A DNA stretch of 64,000 bases from Polyangium sp. 6x1 (GTDB lineage: Bacteria > Myxococcota_A > Polyangia > Polyangiales > Polyangiaceae). The DNA lies in contig NZ_JARZHH010000008.1 of NCBI RefSeq assembly GCF_029946515.1, forward strand, positions 1 through 64,000. The letters are read 5' to 3'. Below, one piece after another: positions 36,012 to 44,095 of this stretch. Below the pieces are notes generated by a model. That model was not told the DNA's origin and ran no database searches. It worked only from the letters and a program-made list of their open reading frames with translations. A program made the position numbers and the translations under genes. Numbering within the stretch: the first letter of the stretch is position 1; every line of letters starts with the position of its first letter.

Positions 36012-36746
36012 CTACCGCGGCGCGACGGCCGCGGCCTCGGCAGCCCCGAGCTCCAGCGCGAGCCCGATCATCTCGTCGAAGCTCCTCTCGCGCTCCGTGG
36101 AGGAGAGCGAGCGGCCCGTCGGCAGGTGATCCGCGACCGCCAGGAGCGCGAGCGCCCGCGCGCCCTGCTCGGCAGCAACGCCATAAAGGCCCGCCACTTC
36201 CATTTCGATCGCGAGCATGCCCATGCGCACGAGCGTCTCGTGCAGCCGCGCGACATCCGGCATGTAAAACAGGTCCGAGCTGAACACGGAGCCCGCCCGA
36301 ACCGGCTGGCCCCGGCGCGCGGCGAGCTCCATCGCCCGCCGGGCGAGCTCGAAATCTGCGACCGCCGGGAAATCGTGGTCGAGAAAGCGGTGGCGATTGA
36401 CGCGCGAATCCGTGCCCGCGGCGAGGGCGACGATCACGTCCTTCAGGTCGACCTCCGGCCGCAGCCCGCCGCAGCTCCCGACCCGGATGAGGACACGCAC
36501 GCCGTAATGGCGAATGAGCTCCGTCGCATAAATGGAGATCGACGGGATGCCCATCCCGTGCCCCATGACCGAGACGCGCTGCCCCTGGTACTGGCCCGTG
36601 AACCCGAGCATGTTGCGCACGGCCGTCACCTCGCGCGGCTGCTCCAGGAATCGCTCGGCGATGTAACGGGCGCGGAGGGGATCCCCCGGCATCAGGACCA
36701 CGTCGGCGAAATCGCCGGGCGCTGCGGAGATGTGAATGGTGGACAT
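36012..36746 (-). CDS. deoD: Purine nucleoside phosphorylase, DeoD-type
   Basis: A 244-residue enzyme of normal length for the hexameric E. coli-type phosphorylase, which cleaves purine nucleosides with phosphate to base and ribose-1-phosphate. Diagnostic blocks are GDFADVVLMPGDPLRARYIA, MGHGMGIPSISIYATEL, IRVGSCGG (phosphate site) and AIEMEVAGLY (substrate Glu-Met-Glu). A beta-helix lipoprotein gene ends 7 bases upstream in the same direction, so they probably share a transcript. Confidence 0.97.
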   Translation of the reverse strand: MSTIHISAAPGDFADVVLMPGDPLRARYIAERFLEQPREVTAVRNMLGFTGQYQGQRVSVMGHGMGIPSISIYATELIRHYGVRVLIRVGSCGGLRPEVDLKDVIVALAAGTDSRVNRHRFLDHDFPAVADFELARRAMELAARRGQPVRAGSVFSSDLFYMPDVARLHETLVRMGMLAIEMEVAGLYGVAAEQGARALALLAVADHLPTGRSLSSTERERSFDEMIGLALELGAAEAAAVAPR

Positions 36747-36753
36747 GGCTCGA

Positions 36754-37857
36754 TCATTCCAGGGTGGAGTTCGTGACCTGCGGGTCCCCGTTCCCGAGCA
36801 CGAAGATGCCGGGATAACCCGGGGTCTCGAAGCCGAGGCTCGGGTTCTTCGAGAGCACCGAGTCCTGGATGACGAGCGTGCCCGTGAGGTCGTTGCTGAC
36901 GAAGAAGATGGCGCCGCCCCCTTCGTTCGCGTGGTTCTCCGTGATCTTCGTCCCGCAGACGGTGAGCGTGAAGGTATTGCCGTCGTTGTAAATGGCGCCG
37001 CCGCTGCCGCCGCCCGGCGTCCCGTCCTTCGCCGGGTTCGCGCCGTTGCCGATCGCGCGCTGGTGGGACATCAAGCTGTTCAGGACCGTGTACGAGACTC
37101 CGATGCTGCTCAGCGCGCCGCCGTTCGAGCAGACGTTGCCGAGCTTCTCGCTCCCGCCGAACGTGCTGTTCACGACGTACACGGGCAGCCCCTCGTATTG
37201 ACTGAGCACGCGGATCGCGCCGCCCCCGACGTCCGGGCCGACCTCATCGCAGACGTTGTTGAAGAAGCGGCTGTTCACCACCTTGAAGCGCCCTCCCCGC
37301 ACGAAGATCGCGCCGCCGCCGTCCGGATCCTCGCCCGTCGCATTGCCGTCGACGAACGTCAGGTTTTGCACCGTGAGCCGGGGGTGGTCCTGGTTCTGGC
37401 ACATCGGCGTGGTCCAGTGTTGCGCCTCGTCGCACGTGTTCATGTAGAGAATGCGCCGCGCGCCCGCGCCGCTCAGCGTGACCTTCCCGCCGCCGTCGAT
37501 CACGATCTCCGGACCGGTGTCGTTGAAGATCTTCGCCGTGCGATCGAGCGTGATGATCACCGGATCCGGGCCGCAATCGAACGTGATGATGCCGCCCTTC
37601 GCCACGGCGTCGACGAACGCGTCCGACGTGCAGCTCTCCTTCGTCCCATTGCCGACGACCTGGGTCGGATTCGACGTGTCCGCCGCCTGGGCCTCGGCCG
37701 GCACGGCGCAGGCGCCGTCCGGGTTGCCCTCGGTGGGCCCCTCGTCGGGGTTCGTTTGGGGATCGACGGGCAAAGGCGCGGGATCACCCCCGCAGCCGGA
37801 AACCGCGCCCGTGAAAAGACAAACCAGCGCCACCCCGTGAAGCATTCGTCGCCGCAT
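36754..37857 (-). CDS. Lipoprotein with parallel beta-helix repeats
   Basis: A 367-residue protein with a lipoprotein signal ending in Val-Ser-Gly-Cys (C22). An acidic Pro-rich linker follows, then repeats with Asn and Gly at regular distances (GGGAIFVRGGRFKVVNSRFF, GGALSSIGVSYTVLNS, GGGAIFFVSNDLTGTLVIQD), a right-handed beta-helix like those of pectate lyase-type surface proteins. No catalytic acidic triad is obvious. The deoD gene follows 7 bases after its stop. Confidence 0.82.
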   Translation of the reverse strand: MRRRMLHGVALVCLFTGAVSGCGGDPAPLPVDPQTNPDEGPTEGNPDGACAVPAEAQAADTSNPTQVVGNGTKESCTSDAFVDAVAKGGIITFDCGPDPVIITLDRTAKIFNDTGPEIVIDGGGKVTLSGAGARRILYMNTCDEAQHWTTPMCQNQDHPRLTVQNLTFVDGNATGEDPDGGGAIFVRGGRFKVVNSRFFNNVCDEVGPDVGGGAIRVLSQYEGLPVYVVNSTFGGSEKLGNVCSNGGALSSIGVSYTVLNSLMSHQRAIGNGANPAKDGTPGGGSGGAIYNDGNTFTLTVCGTKITENHANEGGGAIFFVSNDLTGTLVIQDSVLSKNPSLGFETPGYPGIFVLGNGDPQVTNSTLE

Positions 37858-37955
37858 CGCTCACCCTCGCTCGTCCCAGGCTACGTGCAGACGGCGCCGG
37901 GAACAAGGGGTTGACGCCGGGGTGACGGACGCGGATGCTCGCGCCGAGGGGCGTC

Positions 37956-39557
37956 ATGAAATTTTGTCCGAACGTCGCGTGCTCGCATCGACAGCGCACC
38001 GGAACGCCGGCCGAATACGACGTGGAGCGATCGGACTGCGCCGATTGCGGCGCGGAGCTCGTGGACGGGCCCGCGTATTATGCACCGCCCTCGGGGGAGC
38101 CCGCAGCGCGCACGCTGCCGAAAGGTTTCACCTCGCGGATCTTGGTGACGGTGGTGGCGCTCGCCGTCGCGATCGCCGGGCCGAGGCTCGTGCCGCTGCC
38201 CGGCATCGATACGAGCGCCCTGCCCTCCAAAGTGTCGCTGGTCAACGTGAGCGTGTTCGCGCTCGGCCTGCTGCCCGTCATCGTCGCGGCGCAGCTCGTC
38301 GAGATCGTCGCCTGGCTCGTCCCCGCTCTGCGCCCACTCCGCCACGCGGGCCCCGAGCGCCGCGAGAAGCTCGGGCGCGCCACGGTTCTCCTCGCAATGG
38401 TGTTCGCGCTCGTCCAGGCCTGGGGCATCTCTGTGTGGCTCGGTGCATGGCAGTTCGGCGCGTCCCCGCTCGTCACGGTGGCCAGCCTGCTCGCCGGAAC
38501 GAGCCTGCTCGTGCTGCTCGCGGCGTGGGTCACGCGGCGCGGCCTCGGCAATGGGTATGCCCTGCTCTTCTTCGTTCCATGGCTCGTCACCGAAGGCGAG
38601 ATCCTCGAAGGGCTGCTCCGCGAACCGCTCTCGGCCGCGGAATGGGCCCCCATCTTGGCCATTCCAGCGGTGCTCGTGGTCACCACCCTCGCGTGCGCGC
38701 GCTGGCCTGCTCGGCGGGATGAACACACGCACGCGCGGGCGGCCGGCGCGGAACCTTATCGTCGGGGTGCCGGGTCGGTGGGCGCAGCTCCGACGCCGCT
38801 CAGGCTTCCGGCCTCCGGAATCGCGCCGTTGCTCATCCTCGCAACCGTGGGCTCGCTTCTCCTGACGTCGTCGAAGATTGGCCTCATCCCCTACGAAGCC
38901 GTGGTCTGGTATTTCAAGCGCGACGGCGCGTCGCTCGTCGTCCAGCTCGTCCTCACGGCCGCGCTCGTCGTGGTCTTCGGATGGGGATTCCAAACGCCGA
39001 CGGCGCGCGAGGCGTTGTGGCGCCGCGTGCGGGAATTCTCGCCGAAGAGCCGCCCGCTCGACGAGGGGGATTCCGAGGTCCTCGCGTCGCTCGGCCGGAG
39101 CATCTTGCCGCTCTGTATCATCGTGGGCCTGCCCTTGTTCGTGGACGCCGGCCCGGGGGCGAGCTCCCATTTCCTACCGCTCGTGACCATGCTCGTCCTC
39201 GATTTCGTCGCCGAGGTCCGCGCCCGCATGCAAATCGAAGAAGAGCTCGTCTCGGTTTGGCCGGAGCATCGCGTCTTCGCCGCCGACATGGTCGCCGCCC
39301 TCCTTCGCAGCGAGGGAATTCCGGTCCACCTGCGCGGCATCCTCTACCGAACGATGGCGCGCTTCGCCCACCCGTTCGTCCCTATCGAGATCATGGTCCC
39401 CGCATCCCGCGCCGAGGACGCGACGCGGATCGTGCGGCACATCTTGCTCGGCGAGCTCCCGCCCGCGGAGGTTCGTAAGGACGAACCCGAGGGGCCCGCG
39501 GCGCCGAAAAAGAAGAAACGCAAGACGAAGCCGGCCGAGGACGAAGCGACGGCGTGA
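37956..39557 (+). CDS. SecY-like membrane protein with N-terminal zinc ribbon and DUF2007-like tail
   Basis: A 533-residue protein. ATG 37956 follows GAGGGG by 5 bases. Residues 4-31 hold a zinc ribbon (Cys4, Cys9, Cys28, Cys31). Then comes a SecY-like core: LVNVSVFALGLLPVIVAAQL (TM2-like), LGRATVLLAMVFALVQAWGI (TM3), GTSLLVLLAAWVTRRGLGNG (TM4 with the SecY Gly-Asn-Gly), LPASGIAPLLILA (TM7, like SecY NxxGVIPPIFA), then FGWGFQTPTAREAL-like and LPLVTMLVLDFVAEVRARM (TM10). The last 90 residues (EGIPVHLRGI, PIEIMVPASRAEDATRIV) resemble DUF2007. SecY normally needs SecE and SecG; none is seen here. Confidence 0.85.
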   Translation: MKFCPNVACSHRQRTGTPAEYDVERSDCADCGAELVDGPAYYAPPSGEPAARTLPKGFTSRILVTVVALAVAIAGPRLVPLPGIDTSALPSKVSLVNVSVFALGLLPVIVAAQLVEIVAWLVPALRPLRHAGPERREKLGRATVLLAMVFALVQAWGISVWLGAWQFGASPLVTVASLLAGTSLLVLLAAWVTRRGLGNGYALLFFVPWLVTEGEILEGLLREPLSAAEWAPILAIPAVLVVTTLACARWPARRDEHTHARAAGAEPYRRGAGSVGAAPTPLRLPASGIAPLLILATVGSLLLTSSKIGLIPYEAVVWYFKRDGASLVVQLVLTAALVVVFGWGFQTPTAREALWRRVREFSPKSRPLDEGDSEVLASLGRSILPLCIIVGLPLFVDAGPGASSHFLPLVTMLVLDFVAEVRARMQIEEELVSVWPEHRVFAADMVAALLRSEGIPVHLRGILYRTMARFAHPFVPIEIMVPASRAEDATRIVRHILLGELPPAEVRKDEPEGPAAPKKKKRKTKPAEDEATA

Positions 39558-39560
39558 CCG

Positions 39561-40373
39561 TCACTTCGGGCAGATGTCGAATTCGGCGATCGTCGTCTCC
39601 AGATGAAAATTCGAGCCCGACGTGTGCCGCTCGGCGAAGAAGAGCGCGAAGGGGAACACCTCGCCTTTCGTGATCCCGAGGGAATCGGCCTGCTCGTCGA
39701 GGAGGATCGTCCGGCTCTCGGTCGCGTGCACGCCCCCGAGGTCGATGGCGAGCCTGTCGTTGATGAAGACCCAGAGGTCGTCGTCGCCGCGGAACGTGAG
39801 GGATTCGCCGCCGACGTACCGGAATGGGATCTGCATCTCCAGCGTGAAGTGGAAATTGTGCGGGTTGCCCTCGTTGCCGAGGAGCTGCCCGTCGATCGGG
39901 AAAAAGTCGGGCGCGTTGAACTGGTACAAATTCGGCGCGCCCGGGCCCGATGCGAGCTCGATCGTGAACGACGTCGCCGCGTTGATGCCGGAGACGTCGC
40001 GGTACCATGGGTCGAAATTCGCCTGGCCGCTCGTCGTGGGCGTGGTGGGGCTCCCGGCATAGACGGGTTTGCCGTCGCTGCCGAGGTTCGTCTGGACGAT
40101 CCCGAGATCGAGCCCGATCGCGGGCTCCTCGAAATCGGGGTGCGTCGCGCTGAAATCGCGGATCGTGGCGGCGAGGGGGAGCGTGGTGGAGGGCCTCGGC
40201 GCCGTGCAGCCCTCCCAGTGCCCGAAGACGCACGTCTCCAGGCCCTTGCCGCAAATGGTCTCGCATTCACGTGTTTGCCCCTCCACCTGGCAGACGGGCA
40301 GCTCGGTGCGCGCGCCGCAGCCTGCCAGGAGGGCCAGGAGGAGCCCACGAACGATCGTCGCCATGACGATCAT
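39561..40373 (-). CDS. Fibro-slime domain lipoprotein
   Basis: A 270-residue protein starting at 40373 with GGGGGG nearby; 40364 is an alternative. The signal ends in Leu-Leu-Ala-Gly-Cys. After a short Cys-rich region, residues 65-265 form a fibro-slime/PA14-like domain: FHFTLEMQIPFRYVGGESLT, RGDDDLWVFINDRLAIDLGG with HATE after it, and the HLETTIAEFDICP end. This domain occurs in slime-mould and bacterial surface proteins. It converges on the SecY-like gene and follows the EGF-repeat gene, another surface lipoprotein. Confidence 0.85.
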   Translation of the reverse strand: MIVMATIVRGLLLALLAGCGARTELPVCQVEGQTRECETICGKGLETCVFGHWEGCTAPRPSTTLPLAATIRDFSATHPDFEEPAIGLDLGIVQTNLGSDGKPVYAGSPTTPTTSGQANFDPWYRDVSGINAATSFTIELASGPGAPNLYQFNAPDFFPIDGQLLGNEGNPHNFHFTLEMQIPFRYVGGESLTFRGDDDLWVFINDRLAIDLGGVHATESRTILLDEQADSLGITKGEVFPFALFFAERHTSGSNFHLETTIAEFDICPK

Positions 40374-40406
40374 CGTCCCCCCGGCCCAGGGGGAAATCAA
40401 TCGATT

Positions 40407-42506
40407 TTACTGGAGGAAGCCGACCGCGCAGCCGTTCGCCACGAGCCGCGCCCAGTCGCCGGTGCCGAGCATGCCCGGGTGACCCGTGCCATTCGAGTAA
40501 ACGACCTTGAAGTCGGGACGGTACGCTTGCGCGATCTCGCCGTCGACATAGGTGCCGTCGATGATCCCGGCTCCTTGCAGGATGAGGATGTCGCGGTAGG
40601 TCGAAGCATAGGCCGAGACGCCGCTGTGCAGGAACGTCGTGCCATTGCCCGAATAACTCGACGCGGCGTAGCGGTTGTCCCCGGTCGGCGAAACCACGGG
40701 CGAATACGGGGCGGTCATGATCTTGCCGGCGAGCGAGATGTTGCTCGTGTACGTCGAGAAGACGCCGAGGACGACGTTTCCGCCCGCGTCCACGAAATCG
40801 CCGAGGTTGTTGCCAAACGTCGTCGCGTTGGCATACGCCTCGTTGACCCAGGTGTGCACGCAATCGTAGGTGTTCAGCGTCGCGAGCGAGGGCGTGGACG
40901 AGCGGGGATCGACGTACGTCACCGTGCCGCCCGTGATCGCCGCGATGGCGGAGCGATACGACGCGGAGTCGCTCGTCGACGGGGCATACGCGATCTTGAT
41001 GCGCGTGCAGGTGCTCGGCGTTCCCTTGCACCGGAAGTACGGCTCGACCTTGCAAAGCGCGCTGCACCCGTCGCCGCCCATGGCGTCCCCGTCGTCGCAT
41101 TTCTCGCCGCCGAGGAGGATCCCATCGCCGCAGAGCGGCGCGCACACGCTCGGCGCGCCGGTGCAGCCATACCCGAGCTCCACCTGGCAGGTCGCGCTGC
41201 ACCCGTCGCCCGACGTCGTGCCCGCGTCGTCGCACCCCTCGCCCGCGACGACGAGGCCGTCGCCGCAGACGGACGTGCACGTCTTGCCATTGCCGGTAAA
41301 ACCCTGCTTGCAGGCGCAAGAGAAGGAGCCGGGCTGGTTCGCGCAGGCCGCGTTCGGATCACAATCGTCCGTGCCGACGGTGCACTCGTCCACGTCCGTG
41401 CACATGACGCCGTTGCCCGCGTATCCCATGTTGCACGCGCAGGTGAACGAACCCGGCGTGTTCGAACACTTCGCATTCGCGTGACAGTTGTCCGTGTCGA
41501 GCGCGCACTCGTCGAGATCCGTGCACACGATGCCGTCGCCGGCGTATCCCATGTCGCACGCGCACGTGAACGAGCCGGGCAGGTTCGTGCACGTCGCACT
41601 CGCGTGGCAGTTGTCCGTATTCAGCGCGCACTCGTCCACGTCCATGCACAGGACGCCGTCACCGACGTATCCCATGTTGCACGCGCAGGTGAACGAGCCG
41701 GGCGTGTTCATGCAGGTCGCGTTCGCGTCGCAGTTGGCCGTGCCGAGCACGCACTCGTCGACCTCCATGCACGTGACGCCGTCGCCCGCATACCCCATGT
41801 CGCAGGCGCAGGCGAACGAGCCCGGCGTGTTCGTGCAGGTCGCATTCGCGTGGCAGTTGTCCGTATTCAGCGCGCACTCGTCGAGGTCCGTGCACACGGT
41901 CGGCGTCCCCGCGCAATCCCAGCCGGATTCGAGCGCGCAGGCCGCGGAGCAGCCATCCGCGTCGACCGTATTGCCGTCGTCGCACGCCTCCGTGCCGGCG
42001 ATCAGCCCGTCGCCGCAGCCCGTCGCGCACGTGCTCGGCTCCCCGGAGCAACTCCATCCTGCTTCGATGGAGCATTGGGCCGAGCAGCCGTCCGCGTCCG
42101 CCGTATTGCCGTCGTCACACGCCTCCGCGCCGACGATCAGCCCGTCGCCGCAGCTCGACACGCATTTGCTCGGCTCGCCGGAGCAGCTCCATCCTTCTTC
42201 GGTGGAACATTGGGCCGAACAGCCATCCGCATCGGCCGTATTGTCGTCGTCACACCCCTCGTCGCCCTCGACCACGCCGTCGCCGCAAACGACGCTGCTA
42301 CCGCCCGCGCCGCCTTGGCCGCCCTCCCCGCCCTGGCCGCCGCCTTGACCGCCCTGGCCCGCGTCGCCGCCCTGGCCACCCTGGCCGCCTCGGCCGCCCG
42401 TCCCCGTCGTGGTCGCCGTCCCTGGATCGTCGCCGCAGCCCGCGGCTGCGCCCGATAGGACCCCGAGGAGCAAGATTCCGCCGATCGCCCGAATCCCACC
42501 ACGCAT
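40407..42506 (-). CDS. Lipoprotein with DUF4215 and EGF-like repeats
   Basis: A 699-residue surface lipoprotein (signal ending in Ala-Ala-Gly-Cys, C24) followed by a Gly/Gln linker. Three DUF4215-type Cys repeats (CGDGxxxxxExCDDGN) come first, then five calcium-binding EGF repeats of 41 residues (DxDECxxxTxNCxxNAxC, then PGSFxCACxxGYxGDGxxC), then two more DUF4215 repeats. The C-terminal 190 residues are an unrecognised domain without Cys. A PGSF loop and Asp/Asn residues at the calcium site are kept in each EGF copy. It is likely an adhesin or matrix protein. The fibro-slime lipoprotein follows it. Confidence 0.93.
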   Translation of the reverse strand: MRGGIRAIGGILLLGVLSGAAAGCGDDPGTATTTGTGGRGGQGGQGGDAGQGGQGGGQGGEGGQGGAGGSSVVCGDGVVEGDEGCDDDNTADADGCSAQCSTEEGWSCSGEPSKCVSSCGDGLIVGAEACDDGNTADADGCSAQCSIEAGWSCSGEPSTCATGCGDGLIAGTEACDDGNTVDADGCSAACALESGWDCAGTPTVCTDLDECALNTDNCHANATCTNTPGSFACACDMGYAGDGVTCMEVDECVLGTANCDANATCMNTPGSFTCACNMGYVGDGVLCMDVDECALNTDNCHASATCTNLPGSFTCACDMGYAGDGIVCTDLDECALDTDNCHANAKCSNTPGSFTCACNMGYAGNGVMCTDVDECTVGTDDCDPNAACANQPGSFSCACKQGFTGNGKTCTSVCGDGLVVAGEGCDDAGTTSGDGCSATCQVELGYGCTGAPSVCAPLCGDGILLGGEKCDDGDAMGGDGCSALCKVEPYFRCKGTPSTCTRIKIAYAPSTSDSASYRSAIAAITGGTVTYVDPRSSTPSLATLNTYDCVHTWVNEAYANATTFGNNLGDFVDAGGNVVLGVFSTYTSNISLAGKIMTAPYSPVVSPTGDNRYAASSYSGNGTTFLHSGVSAYASTYRDILILQGAGIIDGTYVDGEIAQAYRPDFKVVYSNGTGHPGMLGTGDWARLVANGCAVGFLQ
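41274..41888 (-). repeat. Five 123-bp tandem repeats encoding EGF domains
   Basis: Within the lipoprotein gene, five head-to-tail units of 123 bp encode 41-residue EGF modules. The copies are very similar, with some segments such as the Pro-Gly-Ser-Phe loop nearly identical at the DNA level, so the copy number could vary by recombination. Confidence 0.85.
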
Positions 42507-42562
42507 GCTCCGACCTCCTCACGGGCTGCTCATCGTGCAGCGCGCAAACGTCGGGCATAAAC

Positions 42563-42584
42563 CTGGACAGCCTCACTTGTCCAG
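42563..42584. promoter_or_regulatory. Inverted repeat upstream of the EGF lipoprotein gene
   Basis: CTGGACA (42563-42569) and TGTCCAG (42578-42584) form a perfect 7-bp inverted repeat with an 8-base spacer, about 60-80 bases before the ATG at 42506. It has the form of an operator. The half-site TGTCCA also occurs at 59185, in the operator-like palindrome before the XRE gene. Confidence 0.4.
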
Positions 42585-42629
42585 ACATTTTCGTGTGGGA
42601 TCACGGGCGATTGGGGCCCCGCCGATCCG

Positions 42630-42860
42630 TCAAGCTCTTGGCCGTTGCACGAGCCGCGTCGAGAGGAAAATCAAATACAGACCCGCGAGGCCCACGAGCA
42701 CGTACACGATACGCGTGAGCGCCGAATCCACGCCGAAAAGGGCGGCCACGAGGTTCCACTGGAAGAGCCCCACGAGCGCCCAGTTGAAGGCGCCGACGAT
42801 CACGAGGACCATCGCCACCCACGCGAGCCCCGACATCCCATCCGTGCGCGTATCTACCAT
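42630..42860 (-). CDS. DUF378-family small membrane protein
   Basis: A 76-residue protein with two transmembrane helices. The pattern LAWVAMVLVIVGAFNWALVG followed by LFQ matches DUF378, where the first helix ends in Gly-Ala-Xaa-Asn-Trp. The role of this family is unknown. A shorter start at the ATG before Ser-Gly-Leu is also possible. It lies between a surface lipoprotein and an alpha/beta hydrolase. Confidence 0.82.
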   Translation of the reverse strand: MVDTRTDGMSGLAWVAMVLVIVGAFNWALVGLFQWNLVAALFGVDSALTRIVYVLVGLAGLYLIFLSTRLVQRPRA

Positions 42861-42917
42861 GCGAGACCCGGGATGCATGGGACGGACCAGCGATCCGCCC
42901 AGGCGAGCCGAGCCATC

Positions 42918-43730
42918 TCAGGATAGAAAATCGAGCAGCGCCCCGTAGGTCTCGAGCGGGGCCTCGAGCGGCACGAGGTGCCCCACGCCGCGAAGCGCGC
43001 GGAGCTTCGCGCCCGGGATGCGCCGCGCGATGAGCTCGCCATTCTCGAACGGAATGAGCGGATCGGCGTCGCCGTGCAGGACGAGCGTCCGGGCGCGGAC
43101 ATCGCCGAGGCGATCCCCGATGGAAAACCTGCTGATCGCCTGGATCTGCCGCATGAGCCCCTCCTCCTCGGGCGCGCCTTCGAGCGCGAACGCGACGGCC
43201 ATGTCGAGGAGCTCGCGGTTCTTCTCGACAAACGATGGCCCCGTGATGGCGCGATAAAAGGCGCCGAGGCGCGCCTCGGATGCCGCACGATCACCGCCGC
43301 GGGCGAGCGCGGCGAGCTCGGAGAGGACCGCGCCTTCGGGTTTGCGCGCGAGGTCCCCGCCCGGCCAGGTCGCGATGAGCATGAGGCGCGAGAGCCGCTC
43401 GGGGAAACGCACGGCGAGCTCCTGCGCGATCATGCCGCCCATCGAAATGCCGACGAGCCGCGCCTCGGCGATCCCGAGGTGATCGAGCAGGCCCACGGCG
43501 TCGCCGGCCATGTCCGCGATGTCGTAGCTCCCGCCGGGGAAACGCGAGGATCGGCCGACGTCGCGGTTGTCGAACTGGATCGCGCGGTAGCCGCGCCCGG
43601 CGAGGGCCCGCGAAATGGGCGTCCAGTTGTCCCCGCGCGAGCCGAGGCCCATCACGAGCAGCACGGCCGGACCGCTCTCGCCGAAGATGTCGTAATGGAG
43701 GTCGACGTCGCCGATCCGCGCCATGCCCAT
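42918..43730 (-). CDS. Alpha/beta hydrolase
   Basis: A 270-residue cytoplasmic enzyme. The triad is visible: Ser in GISMGG near residue 97, Asp in HGDADPLIP near 218 and His in GVGHLVPLE near 245. An oxyanion-loop region VMGLGSRGDNW lies near residue 27. The closest match is the broad family of esterases and beta-ketoadipate enol-lactone hydrolases; the substrate is unknown. Two ATGs lie close together (43730, 43724). It is divergent from the DUF350 gene. Confidence 0.88.
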   Translation of the reverse strand: MGMARIGDVDLHYDIFGESGPAVLLVMGLGSRGDNWTPISRALAGRGYRAIQFDNRDVGRSSRFPGGSYDIADMAGDAVGLLDHLGIAEARLVGISMGGMIAQELAVRFPERLSRLMLIATWPGGDLARKPEGAVLSELAALARGGDRAASEARLGAFYRAITGPSFVEKNRELLDMAVAFALEGAPEEEGLMRQIQAISRFSIGDRLGDVRARTLVLHGDADPLIPFENGELIARRIPGAKLRALRGVGHLVPLEAPLETYGALLDFLS

Positions 43731-43840
43731 GGTGATCCGTGGAGGTAGCCGCTTCCGCCCGCGACGTCGAGGCTTCCCAGCCGGGCCCATCTTCCACTAC
43801 CCTGCCGGCACGGCCCCTCCGGGCCCTCGGGAGAGCATCG

Positions 43841-44062
43841 ATGCTCGATATTTCGCAGCTGATCAAGGCCTCACTCGCCACGCTGATCTTCGTCACGATC
43901 GGGCTCGTCGTCTTCGCCGTGGCGTTCGTCATCATCACGAAGGTGACGCCGTTCTCGATCCGCAAGGAGATCGAGGAGGACCAGAACACCGCACTGGCGA
44001 TCGTGATCGGCTCGGTGATCCTCGGCCTGTCCTGGATCATCGCCGCCGCCATCCACGGTTAG
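43841..44062 (+). CDS. DUF350-family small membrane protein
   Basis: A 73-residue protein with two transmembrane helices (LATLIFVTIGLVVFAVAFVI and ALAIVIGSVILGLSWIIAAA), separated by a charged loop. This matches the DUF350 (YjfL-type) pattern of paired helices. GGGAG lies 8 bases before the ATG. The polytopic protein gene downstream starts 33 bases after the stop, so they are likely co-transcribed. Confidence 0.8.
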   Translation: MLDISQLIKASLATLIFVTIGLVVFAVAFVIITKVTPFSIRKEIEEDQNTALAIVIGSVILGLSWIIAAAIHG

Positions 44063-44095
44063 CGAGCGTCACCGAGGGAGGTCCCCGAGCGCCTC

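Noticed and set aside
41274-41888. Regular 123-bp repeats considered as a CRISPR-like or satellite array
   Set aside because: They are in frame and encode EGF modules with conserved Cys spacing; repeat units lack distinct spacers.
39603-42458. A 951-codon plus-strand frame opposite the fibro-slime and EGF genes
   Set aside because: It mirrors those genes' codon bias and has no ribosome site, signal or domain. Its apparent repeats are the antisense of the EGF repeats.
42563-42584. The CTGGACA repeat considered as a terminator of the DUF378 gene
   Set aside because: It lies downstream of that gene's stop but is short with a weak stem and no T-tract; operator form fits better.
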